Assembly (NCBI RefSeq): GCF_000189635.1
Contig: NW_002476463.1
Coordinates: 1,054,001 to 1,118,000 of the forward strand
Origin: Tetrahymena thermophila SB210
Lineage: Eukaryota > Ciliophora > Oligohymenophorea > Hymenostomatida > Tetrahymenidae
DNA length: 64,000 nt
Direction: 5' to 3'
The notes under the pieces were generated by a model, which saw only the letters and a list, made by a program, of their open reading frames with translations, ran no database searches and was not told the origin of the DNA. Each line of letters opens with the position of its first letter. Positions within the stretch are counted from its first letter, which is position 1. Position numbers and translations under genes: made by a program. Positions 63,608 through 64,000 of this stretch are shown one piece after another.

Positions 63608-64000
63608 ATGAATAAAAGATTAATTTGTTGCTTTTTAATACTCTTAATTTCTGCAAGCGTCTATACATAAAGCAGCATTGCCTTCTATGATTTACTTGAC
63701 TATGAAGCAAATATGTATTAATGCTTAAAATTCTACAAAGTCTCAACTCAGCTTGTTGATGGATATAAAGATAACACCACAATATTTTCTCCCTAAGTTT
63801 AAGGTAAGATAGACAGAGCATAAGAATAAGGGATTTCTACAGATTTACTTTTTGACCCTTGCGTTAATACTGTCAGATAAGAGAATTTTTACACTCCTGA
63901 GTATCAAGTAACTAAATTCTCTGAAAACTACAAATTTCTTACAGGTTACTAAAATATCTGGTTTAATGTCATTTAAAAAGCTGATAGAAATTGCTTTTGG
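63608..64000 (+). CDS. GH25-like type B lysozyme-like protein, copy 2 (3' end beyond window)
   Basis: The first 131 codons are open to the last base of the window. A signal peptide is present (RLICCFLILLISASVYT). The frame is nearly identical to type B copy 1 (SIAFYDLLDYEANMYQC, TTIFSPQVQGKIDRAQEQG, NIWFNVIQKADRNCFW), including the loss of acids in WFNVIQ. The second exon must lie just past the window. Confidence 0.85.

Larger units (their letters stand above)
57217..64000. repeat. 3.8-kb tandem duplication of a lysozyme gene pair
   Basis: The unit beginning near 57217 recurs near 61033 and runs past the window end. Gene starts are offset by 3832 bp (58246 to 62078) and 3811 bp (59797 to 63608). 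Spacer, introns and exons are all duplicated, with small indels in non-coding parts. Both genes of each unit are in the same orientation. Confidence 0.9.

Noticed and set aside
1..64000. Frequent in-frame TAA and TAG suggesting that most genes are broken
   Set aside because: They fall inside well-conserved domains (TRM13, K+ channels, cathepsin B), where a glutamine fits, and TGA alone ends frames. This is the ciliate code, not pseudogenisation.
1..64000. tRNA or rRNA genes
   Set aside because: No B-box-like GTTCGAATCC segment with a matching cloverleaf and no rRNA-like GC-rich block was noticed by eye. A covariance-model scan would be decisive.

Overview
The window reads as macronuclear DNA of a Tetrahymena-type ciliate. 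It is extremely AT-rich. Long conserved reading frames run through in-frame TAA and TAG codons (read as glutamine) and stop only at TGA. Introns are short and AT-rich with GT...AG ends. All gene models below use that code. Splice sites were placed by hand, by requiring that reading phase is conserved and TGA-free across every junction.

Layout. 1-13.4 kb: three tandem plus-strand paralogues of a six-transmembrane K+ channel with a cyclic-nucleotide-binding domain (the first lacks its 5' end), each with a CCHC zinc knuckle after that domain and a long Gln/Asn-rich tail. 14.4-18.3 kb: two minus-strand genes, an unknown protein and a divergent importin-alpha-like armadillo protein. 18.9-20.6 kb: TRM13 tRNA methyltransferase (plus), divergent from the importin-like gene. 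21.4-22.0 kb: a possible 60-residue ORF and CKS1 (minus). 23.2-28.7 kb: a 12-exon TPR-like protein and a small two-exon protein (both minus). 29.5-39.6 kb: two cathepsin B genes flanking two copies of a cysteine-rich multi-exon gene, one full length with a signal peptide and one lacking the first five exons. 40.7-43.6 kb: two unknown minus-strand proteins, one coiled coil. 45.3-46.4 kb: an STPGR/SHIPPO-type ciliary protein. 48.1-53.7 kb: a TBC1D23-like protein (TBC, rhodanese-like and C-terminal PH-like regions) in 13 exons. 55.1-56.7 kb: an unknown Ser/Asn/Gln-rich protein. 57.2 kb to the end: a 3.8-kb tandem duplication carrying two kinds of GH25 (nematode LYS-like) lysozyme genes, A-B-A'-B', with the last copy cut by the window edge.

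Themes. The content suits a bacterivorous, ciliated protist: secreted lysozyme-like and cathepsin B proteins for digestion or defence, an expanded K+ channel family, a ciliary protein, Golgi/endosome traffic and cell-cycle proteins. Recent local duplication is prominent in the channels, the cysteine-rich genes, the cathepsins, the lysozymes and a 368-bp repeat pair. The most unusual observations are the channel/zinc-knuckle architecture, the lysozyme B copies that have lost likely catalytic acids, the importin-alpha-like protein with most of its NLS-binding ladder missing, and a repeat pair carrying an exon-like segment that changes mainly at third codon positions. No tRNA, rRNA, telomeric repeat or CRISPR array was seen.
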